Shown here piece by piece: positions 25,561 through 38,485 of a stretch of 64,000 nt of DNA. The notes below the pieces were generated by a model. The model saw only the letters and a list, made by a program, of their open reading frames with translations. It had not been told where the DNA came from and did no database searches. The DNA comes from Doris montereyensis (taxonomy: Eukaryota > Mollusca > Gastropoda > Nudibranchia > Dorididae): contig JAXRKP010001008.1 of the NCBI GenBank assembly GCA_037039925.1, positions 92,501 through 156,500 of the forward strand. The letters run 5' to 3'. Numbering within the stretch: the first letter of the stretch is position 1; every line of letters starts with the position of its first letter. The position numbers and the translations under genes were made by a program.

Positions 25561-28500
25561 TTAGTTGTGAATGTAGGGTGTAAAATCTTAGTTGTGAATG
25601 TAGGGATTAAAATCATAGTTGTGTATATGGGGGTAAAATCTTAGTTGTGAATGTGGGGGGGGGGGGGGGGGGTAAAATCTTAGTGTGAATGTAGGGGGTA
25701 AAATCTTAGTCGTGAATGTAGGGCGTAAAATCTTAGTTGTGAATGTAGGGGAAAAAATCTTAGTTGTAAATATAGAGGTTAAAATCTTAGTTATGAATGT
25801 AGGGGTAAAATCTTAGTTGTGAATGTGAGGGGGGGGTAAAATCTTAGTTGTGAATGTAGGGGGTAAAATCTTAGTTGTGAATGTAGGGGGTAAAATGTTA
25901 GTTGTGAATGTGGGGGTAAAATCTTAGTTGTGAATATATGGCTTAAAATCTTAGTTGTGAATGTGGGGGTAAAATTTTAGTTGTGAATATAGGGGTTAAA
26001 ATCTTAGTTGTGAATATAGGGGTTAAAATCTTAGTTGTGAATGTAGGGGTAACATCTTAGTTCGGAATGTAGGGGGTAAAATCATAGTTGTGAATGTGGG
26101 GAGTAAAATCTTAGTTATGAATGTAGGGGGTAAAATCTTAATTGTGAATGTAGGGGGTAAAATCTTGGTTGTGAATGGGGGGGGGGGGTAAAATCTTAGT
26201 TGTGAATGTAGGGGTAAAATCATAATTGTGAATATAGGGGGGTAAAATCATAGTTGTGAATATAGGGGTTAAGATCTTAATTGTGAATGTGGGGGGTAAA
26301 ATCATAGTTGTGAATATAGGGGTTAAAATCTTAGTTGTGAATGTAGGGGGTAAAATCATAGTTGTCAATGTAGGGTGTTAAATCATAGTTGTCAATGTAA
26401 GGTGTAAAATCATAGTTGTGAATGTAGGGTGTTAAATCATAGTTGTCAATGTAGGGTGTAACATTATAGTTGACAATGTAGGGTGTGAAATCATAGTTGT
26501 CAATGTAGGGTGTAAAATCATAATTGTCAATGTAGGGTGTTAAATCATAGTTGTCAATGTAGGGTGTGAAATCATAGTTGTCAATGTAGGGTGTAAAATC
26601 ATAGTTGTCAATGTAGGGTGTAAAATCTTAGTTGTGAATGTGGGGGTAAAATCATAGTTGTAAAATAGGGGTAAAATTATAGTTGTAAATGTCGGGGGGG
26701 GGGGGTGGGGGTAAAATCATAGTTGTGAATGTAGGGGTAAAATCATAGTTATGAATGAAGGGGTAAAATCATAGTTCTAAAAGTGGGGGTAAAATCATAG
26801 TTGTGAATGTGGGGTGGGGGTAAAATCATAGTTGTCAATATAGGGGGAAAAATCAGAGTTATGAATGTAGGAGTTAAAATCATAGTTGTGAATGCAGGGT
26901 GTAAAATCTTAGTTGTCAATGTAGGGGGTAAAATCATATTTAGGAATGTAGGGGGTAAAATCTTAGTTGTGAATGTGAGGGGTAAAATCTTAGTTGTAAA
27001 TGTAGGGGGTAAAATCTTAGTTGTGAATGTAGGGGTAAAATCATAGTTTGTGAATATAGGGGGATAAAATCATAGTTGTGAATATAGGGGTTAAAATCTT
27101 AGTTGTGAATGTGTGGCTTAAAATCTTAGTTGTGAATGTGGGGGAGGGGGGCGGAAAAATCTTAGTTGTGAATATAGGGGTTAAAATCTTAGTTGTGAAT
27201 GTAAGGGGTAACATCTTAGTTGTGCATGTATGGGGTAAAATCTTAGTTGTGAATGTAGGGGTAAAATCTTAGTTGTGAATGTGGGGGCTAAAATCTTAGT
27301 TGTGAATGTAGAGGGTAAAAATCTTAGTTATGAATATAGGGGGTAAAATCTTAGTTGTGCATGTAGGGGGGGGGTAAAATCTTAGTTGTGAATATAGGGG
27401 GTAAAATTTTAGTTGTGAATGTAGGGGTAAAATCATAATTGTGAATATGGGGGTAAAATCATATTTGTGAATATAAGGGTTAAAATCTTAGTTGTGAATG
27501 TGGGGGGTAAATTCGTATTTGTGAATGTAGGGTGTAAAATCATAGTTGTCAATCTAGAGTCTAAAATCATAGTTGTGAATGTAGGGTGTAAAATCATAGT
27601 TGCCAATGTAGGAGGTAAAATCATAGTTGTCAATGTAGGGTTAAAATCATAGTTGTCAATGTAGGGTGTAAAATCATAGTTGTCAATGTAGGGTGTAAAA
27701 TCATAATTGTCAATGTAGGGTCTAAAACCATAGTTGTCAATGTAGGGTGTAAAATCTTAGTTGTGAATGTGGGGGTAAAATCATAGTTGTAAATATGGGG
27801 TTAAATCATAGCTGTAAATTTGGGGGGGTGAGGGTAAAATCATAGTCGTGAATGTAGGGGTAAAATCGTAGTTGTGAATGTAGGGGGTAAAATCATAGTT
27901 GTGAAAGTGGGGGGTGGGGGATGGGGGGGTAAAATTATAGTTGTCAATGTTGGGGTAAAATCATAGTTATAAATGTAGGGGTAAAATCATAGTTGTGAAA
28001 GTTGGGTGTAAAATCTTAGTTGTCAACGTAGGGGTAAAATCTTAGTTATGAATGTAGGGGGTAATCATAGTTGTGAATGTAGGGGTAAAATCATAGTTAT
28101 GAATGTCAGGCGTAAAATCTTAGTTGTAAATGTAGGGGGTAAAATCATAGTTGTAAATGTATGGTGTAAAATCTTAGTTGTAAATGTAGGGCGTAAGATC
28201 ATAGTTGTAAATGTGGGGGGTAAAATCATAGTCGTGAATGTAGGGTGTAAAATCATAGTTGTAAATGTAGGGTGTAAAATCATAGTTGTAAATGTAGGGT
28301 GTAAAAGCATAGTTGTAAATGTAGGTGTAAAATCTTCGTTGTGAATGTAGGGGGTAAAATCTTAGTTGTGAATGTATGGTGTAAAATCATAGTTGTAAAT
28401 GTATGGTGTAAAATCATAGTTCTAAATGTAGGGTGTAAAATCATAGTTGTAAATGTAGGTGTAAAATCATAGTTGTAAATGTAGGGGGCAAAATCTTCGT

Positions 28501-29275
28501 TGTGAATGTAGGGGTAAAATCTTAGTTGTGAATGTATGTGTAAAATCATAGTTGTAAATGTATGGTGTAAAATCATAGTTCTAAATGTAGGGTGTAAAAT
28601 CATAGTTGTAAATTTAGGTGTAAAATCATAGTTGTAAATGTAGGGGGTAAAATCATAGTTGTGAATGTATTGTGTAAAATCATAGTTGTAAATGTATGGT
28701 GTAAAATCATAGTTCTAAATGTAGGGTGTAAAATCATAGTTGTAAATGTAGGGGTAAAATCATATTTGTAAATGTAGGGTGTAAAATCATAGTTGTAAAT
28801 GTAGGGTGTAAAGTCTTCGTTGTGAATGTAGGAGGTAAAATCTTAGTTGTGAATGTATGGTGTAAAATCATAGTTGTTAATGTATGGTGTAAAATCATAG
28901 TTCTAAATGTAGGGTGTAAAATCATAGTTGTAAATGTATGGTGTAAAATCATAGTTGTGAATGTAGGGTGTAAAATCATAGTTGTGAATGTAGGGTGTAA
29001 AATCATAGTTGTAAATGTAGGGTGTAAAATCATAGTTGTAAAGTTAGGGGTAAAATCATAGTTGTGGATGTATGGTGTAAAATCATAGTTGGAAATGTAT
29101 GGTGTAAAATCATAGTTGTAAATGTAGGGTGTAAAATCATAGTTATAAATGTAGGGGGTAAAATCATAGTCGTGAATGTAGGGGTAAAATCATAGTTGTA
29201 AATGTGAGGGGTAAAATATTAGTTGTGAATGTGGGGTAAAATCAAATCAAAACCCGCGAGATCATTTTAGTTTTG
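25560..29275. repeat. 27-bp minisatellite, block 2 (AATCATAGTTGTAAATGTAGG)
   Basis: The same family, in which GTGAGGGG drifts to GTAGGGGG and then GTAGGGTG, CTTAG to CATAG, and GTGAAT to GTCAAT or GTAAAT. Guanine runs of 10-14 occur at about 25658, 26180 and 26695. A local block with such runs near 26630-26730 resembles 27740-27840. The array ends in GGGTAAAATCAAATCAAA, the same tail as the SINE at 32.3 kb. Confidence 0.95.
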
Positions 29276-29439
29276 AATGTGTGGGAGGGGGGGGGGGGTA
29301 AAATCAAATCATATCAAAAACAGTTCAAGGCCATTACGATCAACAAAGCTGGAGATTATCCGGTTTCTTTGGCGTGAATCAAAATTGGTGATAATGCGTC
29401 GCCGTCCCCACAACACACTACTTTGGTATTTGTTTGTTT

Positions 29440-29440
<1 letters not shown>
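29276..29440. other. Array exit and unique spacer
   Basis: A further monomer-like piece with a G run (29285-29298) and GGTAAAATCAAATCATATC, then unique sequence. No gene seen. Confidence 0.5.
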
Positions 29441-29607
<167 letters not shown>

Positions 29608-29614
29608 TTCTAAT

Positions 29615-29890
29615 GCTCGTTCCACACTTGAGCAATGTTCGATGAACAGGGCGCATCAACAAAACACGACGTTATAAAATGCTCTGGTGTGGGCGTGGTA
29701 TTGGATTGTTTTTTTCTTGTTCGCCGAATGCATTCTGGGAGCGACGGAAAACTATGTCCACATCTACTTTTTATCGCAGCGACCTACACTTGAGAAATGT
29801 TCGACGAAGAGGGCGCAGGAACAAAACACGACGCATAAAATGCTTGCGCAGCGGTCCACACATTAAGCACGAACGCGTCCATTGCTCTTT
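29615..29890. mobile_element. Two related copies of a short GC-rich dispersed element
   Basis: Copy one (about 29618-29745) has TCCACACTTGAGCAATGTTC, GGGCGCATCAACAAAACACG, AAAATGCTCT and CTGGGAGCGACGGAAAAC. Copy two (about 29782-29880) repeats CTACACTTGAGAAATGTTCG, GGGCGCAGGAACAAAACACG and CATAAAATGCTTG. A third relative is at 60.73 kb and has short inverted ends. No coding capacity; probably a non-autonomous DNA transposon. Confidence 0.5.
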
Positions 29891-29919
29891 GGCTTTTCAC
29901 CGAAAGTTACTCACGTGCG

Positions 29920-30103
29920 ATCCGAGCCTTACCACTACGTCACACGAGCCTTACCACTACGTCACACGAGCCTTAGCACTACGTCACACGAGCCTTACCA
30001 CTACGTCACACGAGCCTTAGAACTACGTCACACGAGCCTTAGCACTACGTCACACGAGCCTTAGCACTACGTCACACGAGCCTTAGCACTACGTCACACG
30101 AGC
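29920..30103. repeat. 22-bp minisatellite, about 8 copies, each with ACGTCA
   Basis: Tandem GAGCCTTACCACTACGTCAC-type units (period 22), with C/G or A variation after CCTTA. Every unit contains ACGTCA, the half-site of a cAMP-response element (TGACGT on the other strand). No reading frame of interest lies nearby. Confidence 0.93.
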
Positions 30104-30239
30104 CGCATAAAGTCGCGGCAGTCGCGAAACCTGACACACTGTGACGTCAATTTGCGCGGGACGATAGGTAAACATTGGTTGTCACCGTCACAAAAACTGT
30201 ATGTCACTCCAGAAGGGATCAAATGATGTTCATGTACGT

Positions 30240-30450
30240 GTAATCGAAAGAAAAGACAGTAACTAAAATGAAAGCCCCATAGGAACAATGACAAGACAAA
30301 CACAAGGAATAGACACAGCAAAATCGTGGCCACCATGGGGATTGGAACCTCGACCTTTGCGCACCCATCGCCTCGCCATGAGAAAAAGCGTGCAACCAAC
30401 CGACCCTACTGCACTCCCTTAAAGGGGAGTTTCATTAATAACAAGGTCTT
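30240..30450 (-). mobile_element. tRNA-derived SINE, unamplified copy
   Basis: On the minus strand a Pol III A box (GTCGGTTGGTTGC, complement of 30392-30404) and B box (GGTTCCAATCC, complement of 30339-30349) are followed by a body reading CTGTGTCTATTCC, TTGTCTTGTCATTGTTCC and TATGGGGCTTTCATTTTAG. The head and first body part match the SINE at 46.46-46.64 kb. Here the body continues once, without tandem copies, and so shows the state before amplification. Confidence 0.8.
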
Positions 30451-31394
30451 TCGCACGAATGCAATCATGACCTCGTTTGTCTTTACAGATCATCTGCACG
30501 TAGAACTACATTTTGTTCTATAGTTCAACACCCCGTCGAAAAAGGGAGACCCTAGGCAGATCACGTGACTATGTTCAAGTTTTAAATCCAGTGCTTCTAC
30601 ACAGGGCAGTCCAAATAAGGTGTTACAATTTTACCAAAAACCCCGACATCACCTAAGCCACGGGTATGGACAGATCGAAATCAAATTTGATCAAATTTTA
30701 AACCTCAGAGATATTATTTTTGCATAATATGAACGAGAGAAGTGAATGCGAAACACGGATTGATATGTAAAAAAATAAATCAGGAACGGCGGTCACTTTC
30801 TCTCTCTCGAGAGAAACAAAAATGTAAAAAGTAATGAGACGAAAGCGAGGGAGGGGGAACTGAGCGGGAAAATCCCGACTCTACTCTACGGTGTCGGGGA
30901 GGGGGTGAGTGGCGGGCATTGGACTGCGATCCGATCCAACTCAGCTGATCCGTTTCGTTTGGGCTTCGCGGATGCACGGAGTGCTGCCTGCCACCTTGAC
31001 CGGACGTCCAGAGTTCAAGGGGTGAGGCTCTGTCAGGGATCGGCGGCAGGAAGACCAAGTGTATTAAATCTCGGGAAGTAGATTCTAACTCTAAATGAAT
31101 TTTAACTTTTAAATAGAAATGTATTTTGTTGTTAGGAAATTATGACTAAATCGAAACCTCAATGCATCCTTCAAAGTGCACTTTTTTTAACGTGAGGGTT
31201 CACAGGCCGACCGGCTGACGTGTTGCATTGTGTTCGTGTGTCGTCTGCCATTCAAAGGTTTAGCCTTGGACCAAAGTTGAATGAACTGTGAGAGTGCTGG
31301 TGTCGTCTGTCAGTCATCATGGTGTTCTCCGATTCCCTCCTCCCGAGTGAGCACTAGGCAACCCATCGCAGTGGCATTCGGTGGTTTTGGTAGG
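30451..31394. other. Unique region, no gene supported
   Basis: Contains a somewhat GC-richer part (about 30840-31050). A minus-strand frame at 30780-31058 is rich in Ser/Pro/Arg but shows no domain or splice signals that I would trust. Otherwise nothing recognisable. Confidence 0.5.
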
Positions 31395-32270
31395 CTCTCA
31401 CTCTCAAAATGTGCTGGCCCCTCTGATAAGACTAATTTGCTCTCACTCTCAAAATGTGCTGCCCCCTCTGATAAGACTAATTTGCTCTCACTCTCAAAAT
31501 GTGCTGCCCCCTCTGATAAGACTAATTTGCTCTCACTCTCAAAATGTGCTGCCCCCTCTAAGATAATTTGACTCAAAATGTTGGCCCCTCTGATAAGACT
31601 AATTTGCTCTCACTCTCAAAATGTGCTGGCCCCTCTGATAAGACTAATTTGCTCTCACTCTCAAAATGTGCTGGCCCCTCTGATAAGACTAATTTGCTCT
31701 CACTCTCAAAATGTGCTGGCCCCTCTGATAAGACTAATTTGCTCTCACTCTCAAAATGTGCTGGCCCCTCTGATAAGACTAATTTGCTCTCACTCTCAAA
31801 ATGTGCTACCCCTCTGATAAGACTAATTTGCTCTCACTCTCAAAATGTGCTGCCCCTCTGATAAGACTAATTTGCTCTCACTCTCAAAATGCGCTGGCCC
31901 CTCTGATAAGACTAATTTGCTCTCACTCTCAAAATGTGCTACCCCTCTGATAAGACTAATTTGCTCTCACTCTTAAAATGTGCTGCCCCCTCTGATAAGA
32001 CTAATTTGCTCTCACTCTTAAAATGTGCTGCCCCTCTGATAAGACTAATTTGCTCTCACTCTCAAAAGTGCTGCCCCATCTGATAAGATAATTTGCTCTC
32101 ACTCTCAAAATGTTGCTCTGATAAGACTAATTTGCTCTCAAAATGTGGTGCCCCCTCTGATAAGACTTATTTGCTCTCACTCTCAAAGTGTGCTGGCCCC
32201 CTCTGATAAGACTTATTTGCTCTCACTCTCAAAAAATGCGCTTGCCCCTCTGATAAGACTAATGGATGTT
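31395..32270. repeat. 45-bp minisatellite, about 19 copies
   Basis: Period 45: CTCTGATAAGACTAATTTGC, TCTCACTCTCAAAATGTGCT and GGCCC or GCCCC. Copy-length changes by one base shift the frame repeatedly, arguing against coding. The array stops just before a tRNA-SINE. Confidence 0.95.
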
Positions 32271-32294
32271 TGTTTCAGGCGTAGGCCTCATCTA

Positions 32295-32480
32295 CGTTTG
32301 ATGGGAGACTCGGTGATCCAGAGGCAAAGTGTCGGCGTCTCGACCAAAAGATGTTTGGTTCAAACCCCATGACTTGAAATATTTTCTCAAGGTTTTCTAG
32401 TAAAACCCACCCCCACCCCCACCCCTCCCTTGGTACAGGTCAGTGAATTGTTTCTGAATGTGGGTAAAATCAAATCAAAC
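32295..32480 (+). mobile_element. tRNA-derived SINE, near full length
   Basis: A box TGATCCAGAGG (32314-32324) and a close B-box match GGTTCAAACCC (32357-32367), spaced as in a tRNA-like Pol III promoter. The body has ACTTGAAATATTTTCTC, a C-rich tract (32407-32430), CTTGGTACAGGTCAG and the tail GAATGTGGGTAAAATCAAAT. The tail links this family to the 27-bp array. Confidence 0.8.
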
Positions 32481-32815
32481 TTACGTTGTTGGCATCAAAA
32501 CTGGTAAGGCAGCCAAACTAGGACTCGTCAGATCCTGCCTTCGCTTCTAGCAATGCTGTGTGTAAAGGATAGTGATAACCATGGATCTGATGGTCCGTTT
32601 CCTCGCACAAGTGCAGGCTCACCTACTCTACATATTGTCCCCCAGCTGGCCACTTCATTTCAAGTCCTGCTCATCTCCCTTGGAAACACACCGTACAACA
32701 TTACAACATGTAAGACGCCTCTAACGCATTGACGAGATATGTCTCTACCTATGACCGGGTACTCATTCACACCTGAGTCCAGTAAGGGAAACAGCCTGAT
32801 GTACGTTAAGAATAG
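32481..32815. other. Unique spacer, no gene seen
   Basis: Mixed-composition sequence. Short frames only, none with a recognisable domain. Confidence 0.5.
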
Positions 32816-32819
32816 ATTT

Positions 32820-32955
32820 ACAAACTTCCTGAAAACAACACTTGGGGCAGCCATGGGTTTCGAACCAGTGTCGTCGTTGTGATTACTAACTCCCAACACG
32901 ACGAATTCGTTGCCAATTTTTGTTTCATAGGTAAGACGCTCAGCAAACTACTTAT
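32820..32955 (-). mobile_element. tRNA-derived SINE, second family
   Basis: On the minus strand, A-box-like TAGTTTGCTGAGCG (complement of 32937-32950) and a B box GGTTCGAAACC fitting the consensus (complement of 32856-32866), followed by CATGGCTGCCCC and a short body. The boxes are about 70 nt apart, consistent with an insertion in the head. The 51-bp array begins at its 5' side. Confidence 0.6.
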
Positions 32956-33185
32956 TTTCACTCGACACAGGTGAGATTGGTGACTAACCCCTAACAATGC
33001 ATAATTTCCTACTCGACACAGGTGAGATTGGTGACTTACCCCTAACAATGCATATTTTCCTACTCGACACAGGTGGGATTGGTGACTAACCCGTAACAAT
33101 GCATAATTTCCTACTCGACACAGGTGAGATTGGTGACTAACCCCAACAATGCATATTTTCCTACTTGACACAGGTGAGATAATGG
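32945..33185. repeat. 51-bp minisatellite, about 5 copies
   Basis: Period about 51: TACTCGACACAGGTGAGATT, GGTGACTAACCCCTAACAAT and GCATAATTTCC. It reads in frame on the minus strand as a 17-residue repeat, which is a by-product of the period. Confidence 0.92.
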
Positions 33186-33394
33186 GGACTAACATCACCT
33201 GGTACATCCAACCTATAAATATCTCTATAGATATTAATACAAAAAGACCAAGGTGAGATCCGACCTAGATCTTTATTTGTTCACTGATTAGGTTCAAATA
33301 TGGCATTTTTAAGGTGCGGCCTGGTTATACGATTAGAGACAGGAGATCATAGGGAGGAATTCACCTATTTCCTAGTGTCTTTATCTCATTATTC

Positions 33395-33701
<307 letters not shown>

Positions 33702-33704
33702 TTT

Positions 33705-36700
33705 AATTGGATGCGAGGCTACACTATGGATAAAGACTCGAGGTTAGATTATCGCTACAAACATGAGGCTACACTATGGATAAAGACTCGTGGATAGATT
33801 ATCGCTACAAACATGAGGTTACACTATGGATAACGACTCGAGATTAGAATATCGCTACAAATATGAGGTTACACTATGGATAACGACTGAGATGACAAAT
33901 ATGAGGTTACACTATGGATAACGACTCGTGGATAGAATATCGCTACAAATATGAGGTTACACTATGGATAACGACGACTCGTGGATAGAATATCGCTACA
34001 AACATGAGGTTACACTATGGATAACGACTCGAGATTAGAATATCATGAGGTTACACTATGGATAACGACGAGATTAGAATATCGCTACAAATACAGAGGT
34101 TACACTATGGATAAAGACTCGATGATAAGAATATCGCTACAAACAGAGGCTACACTAAGGATAAAGACCGAGGTAAGAATATCGCTACAAACATGAGGCT
34201 ACACTAAGGATAAAGACCGGAGGTTAGAATATCGCTACACAAATGAGGCTAAAACTCGAGGTTAGAATATCGCTACAAACATGAGGCTATACTATGGATA
34301 AACACGACGTTAGAATATCGCTACAAACATGAGGCTACACTATGGATAAACACGAAGATAGAATATCGCTACAAAAATGAGCCTACGCTATGGATAAAGA
34401 CTCGAAGATAGGGTATCGCTACAAACAGGAGGCTACGCTATGGATAAAGACTCGAAGTTAGAATATCGCTACAAACATGAAGCTACACTATGGATAAATG
34501 CTCGAGGTTAGAATATCGCTACAAACATGAGGCTACACTATGGATAAATGCTCGAGGTTAGAATATCGCTATAAACATGAGGCTACACTATGGATAAATG
34601 CTCGAGGTTAGAATATCACTACAAACATGAGGCTACACTATGGATAAATGCTGGAGGTTAGAATGTCGCTACAAACATGAGGCTACACTATGGATAAATG
34701 CTCGAGGTTAGAATATCGCTACAAACATGAGGCTACACTATGGGAAAAAGCTCGAGGATAGAGTATCTATGGATAAAGACTCGAGGTTAGAATATAGCTA
34801 CAAACATTGGGCTAAACTATGGATAAAGACTCGAGGTTAAAATATAGCTACAAACATGAGGCTACACTATAGATAAAGACTCGAGGATAAATATCGCTAC
34901 AAAAATTAGGCTACACTATGGATAACAACTCGGGGATAGAATAGAGATACAAACATGAGGCTACACTATGGATAACGACTCAAGGATTGAAAATAGCAAC
35001 AGACATGCGGCTACATCATGGATAATGCCACGAGGATAGAGTAGAGTTACAAACATGAGGCTACACTATGGATAACGACTCAAGGATAGAATAGAGATAC
35101 AGACATGTGGCTACACTATGGATAACAACTCAGAGATGGAATAGAGATACAAACATGAGGCAACACTATGGATAATTACTGAAGAATAGAATAGAGATAC
35201 AGGCATTAGGCTACACTACGGATAACGGCTCGAAGATAGAATAGAGATACAGACATGAGGCTACACTATGGATAACGGCTCGAGGATAGAATAGAGATAC
35301 AGACATGAGACTACACTATGGATAACGACTGCGAGGATAGAATAGAGATGCAGACATGCGGCTACACTATGGATAATGACTCAAGGAGAGAATAGAGATA
35401 CAGACATGAGGCTACACTATGGATAACGACTGTGAGGATAGAATAGAGATACAAACATGCGGCTACACTATGGATAATGACTCAAGGAAAGAATAGAGAT
35501 ACAGACATGAGGCTACACTATGGAAAACGACTCGAGGATAGAATAGAGATACAGACATGCGGCTACACTATGGATAATGACTCGAGGATATATTAAAGTT
35601 ACAGACATGCGGCTACACAATGGATAACAACTCGGGGAAAGAATATAGATACAAACATGAGGCTACACTATGAATAACGACTCGAGGATAGAATAAAATT
35701 ACAAACATGAGGCTACACTATGGATAACAACTCGGGGATAGAATATAGATACAAACATGTGGCTACACTATGGATAACAACTCGGGGATAGAATATAGAT
35801 ACAAACATGAGACTACACTATGAATAACGATTCGAGGATAGAATAAAATTACAAACATGTGGCTACACTATGGATAACGACTCAGGGATAGAATATAGAT
35901 ACAAACATGTGGCTACACTATGGATAACAACTCGGGGATAGAATATAGATACAAACATGTGGCTACACTATGGATAACAACTCGGGGATAGAATATAGAT
36001 ACAAACATGTGGCTACAGTATGGATAACGACTCGGGGATAGAATATAGATACAAACATGTGGCTACACTATGGATAACAACTCGGGGATAGAATATAGAT
36101 ACAGACATGTGGCTACACTATGGATAACAACTCGGAGATAGAATATAGATACAAACATGTGGCTACACTATGGATAACAACTCGGAGATAGAATAGAGAT
36201 ACAAACATGTGGCTACACTATGGATAGCGACTCGGGGATAGAATAGATACAGACATAAGGCTACACTATGGATAATGACTCTAGGATAGAGTAGAGCTAC
36301 CGACATGAGGCTACACTATGGATAACAACTCAAGGATTGAATATAAACAGACATGCGGCTACACTGTCGATAATGCCACGAGGATAGCATAGAGTTACAA
36401 ACATGAGGCTACACTATGGATAACGACTCAAGGATAGAATAGAGGTACAGACATGAGGCTACACTATGGATAACGATTCGAAGATAGAATAGGGTTACAA
36501 ACATGGGGCTACACTATGAATAACGACTCAAGGATAGAATAAAATTACAAACATGAGGCTACACTATGGATAACGACTCGAGGATAGAATAGAGTTACAA
36601 ACATGAGACTGCACTATGGATAACGACTCGAGGATAGAATAAAGGTACAGACATGAGGCTACACTATGAGTAATGACGCGAGGATAGAATAAAGATACAG

Positions 36701-38485
36701 ACATGAGGCTACACTATGGGTAATGATGCAAGGATAGAATAGAGATACAGACATGAGGCTACACTATGGGTAATGACCCGAGATAGAATAGAGATACAGA
36801 CATGTGGCTACACTATGGGTAATGATGCGAGGATAGAATAGAGATACAGACATGCGGCTACACTGTGGATAATGACCCGAGGATAGAATAGAGATACAGA
36901 CATGCGGCTACACTATGGGTAATGATGCGAGGATAGAATAGAGATACAGGCGTGAGGCTACACTGTGGATAATGACTGGAGGATAGAATAGAGATACAGA
37001 CATGAGGCTACATTATGGATATTGACCCGAGGATTGAATGAGGCTACAGACATGAGGCTACACTATGGATAATGACGCGAGGATAGAATAGATTTACAAA
37101 CATGAGGCTACACTATGGATAATGCATCGAGGAGTGAATATAACTACAAACATGAGACTACACTATCGATAATGACCCGAGGATAGAATAAAGTTACGGA
37201 CATGAGGCTACACTATGGATAATGCCACGATGATTGAATATAACTACACACATGAGACTACGCTATGAATAACAAGTCGAGGATATAATAGAGTTACAGA
37301 CATGAGGCTACTTTATTGATAACAACTCGAGGAAAGAATAGAGTTACAGACATAAGGCTACATTATGGCTAACAACTCGAGGATAGACTAGAGTTACAGA
37401 CATGAGACTACACTATGGATAATGACACGAGGATAGAATAGAGTTACAGACGTGAGGCTACACTATAGATGATGCCACGAGGATAGAATATAACTACAAA
37501 CAGGAGACTACACTATGGATAACAACTCGAGCATAGAATATAGTTAACAACATGAGGCTATACTGTGGATAATGACTGGAGGAAACAATATAGCAACAGA
37601 TCTGAGACTACACTATGGATAAAGACTCGATGATAGAATAAAGTTACAAACATGAGACTACACTATGAATAAAAACTCGAGGATAGAATATAACTACAAA
37701 CATGAAACTACACTATGGATAAAGACTCGAGAATCGAATAAAGTTGCAAACATGAGACTACACTATGGATAAAGACTCGAGGATAGAATATAACTACAAA
37801 CGTGAGACTACACTATGGATAAAAAATCGAGGATAGAATATAACTACAAACGTGAGACTACACTATGGATAAAGACTCGAGGATAGAATATAACTACAAA
37901 CATGAGACTACACTATGGATAAAGACTCGAGGATAGAATAAAGTTACAAAATGAGGCTACACTATGGATACAGACTCGAGGATAGAGTATAACTATAAAC
38001 ATGAGACTACACTATGGATAAAGACTCGAGGGTAGAGTATAACTACAAACATGAGACTACACTATGGATAAAGACTCGAGGATAGAATAAAGTTACAAAC
38101 ATGAGGCTACACTATGGATAAAGACTCGAGCATAGAGTATAACTACAAACATGAGACTACACTATGGATAAAGACTCAAGGATAGAATAAAGTTACAAAC
38201 ATGAGGCTACACTATGGATAAAGACTCGAGCATAGAGTATAACTACAAACATGAGACTACACTATGGATAAAGACTCGAGGATAGAGTATAACTACAAAC
38301 ATGAGACTACACTATGGATAAATACTCGAGGATATAATAAAGTTACAAACATGAGGCTACACTATGGATAAAGACTCGAGGATAGAGTATAACTACAAAC
38401 ATGAGACTACACTATGGGTAATCACGCGAGGATATAATAGATTTACAGACATGCGGCTACAGTATGGACAATGACTCAAGGATAG
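33705..38485. repeat. 50-bp minisatellite, about 95 copies
   Basis: Period 50: ATGAGGCTACACTATGGATA, then AAGACTCGAGG and ATAGAATATAACTACAAAC. Subfamilies run in blocks: TTAGAATATCGCTACAAACA on the left (33.7-34.9 kb), GGATAGAATAGAGATACAGA in the middle, CTCGGGGATAGAATATAGAT at 35.6-36.2 kb, and GGATAGAATATAACTACAAA on the right. It ends at a LINE; related monomers resume on the far side. Confidence 0.96.

Noticed and set aside
30780..31058. 92-codon minus-strand frame as a gene
   Set aside because: Ser/Pro/Arg-rich, no domain, no splice signals I can support.
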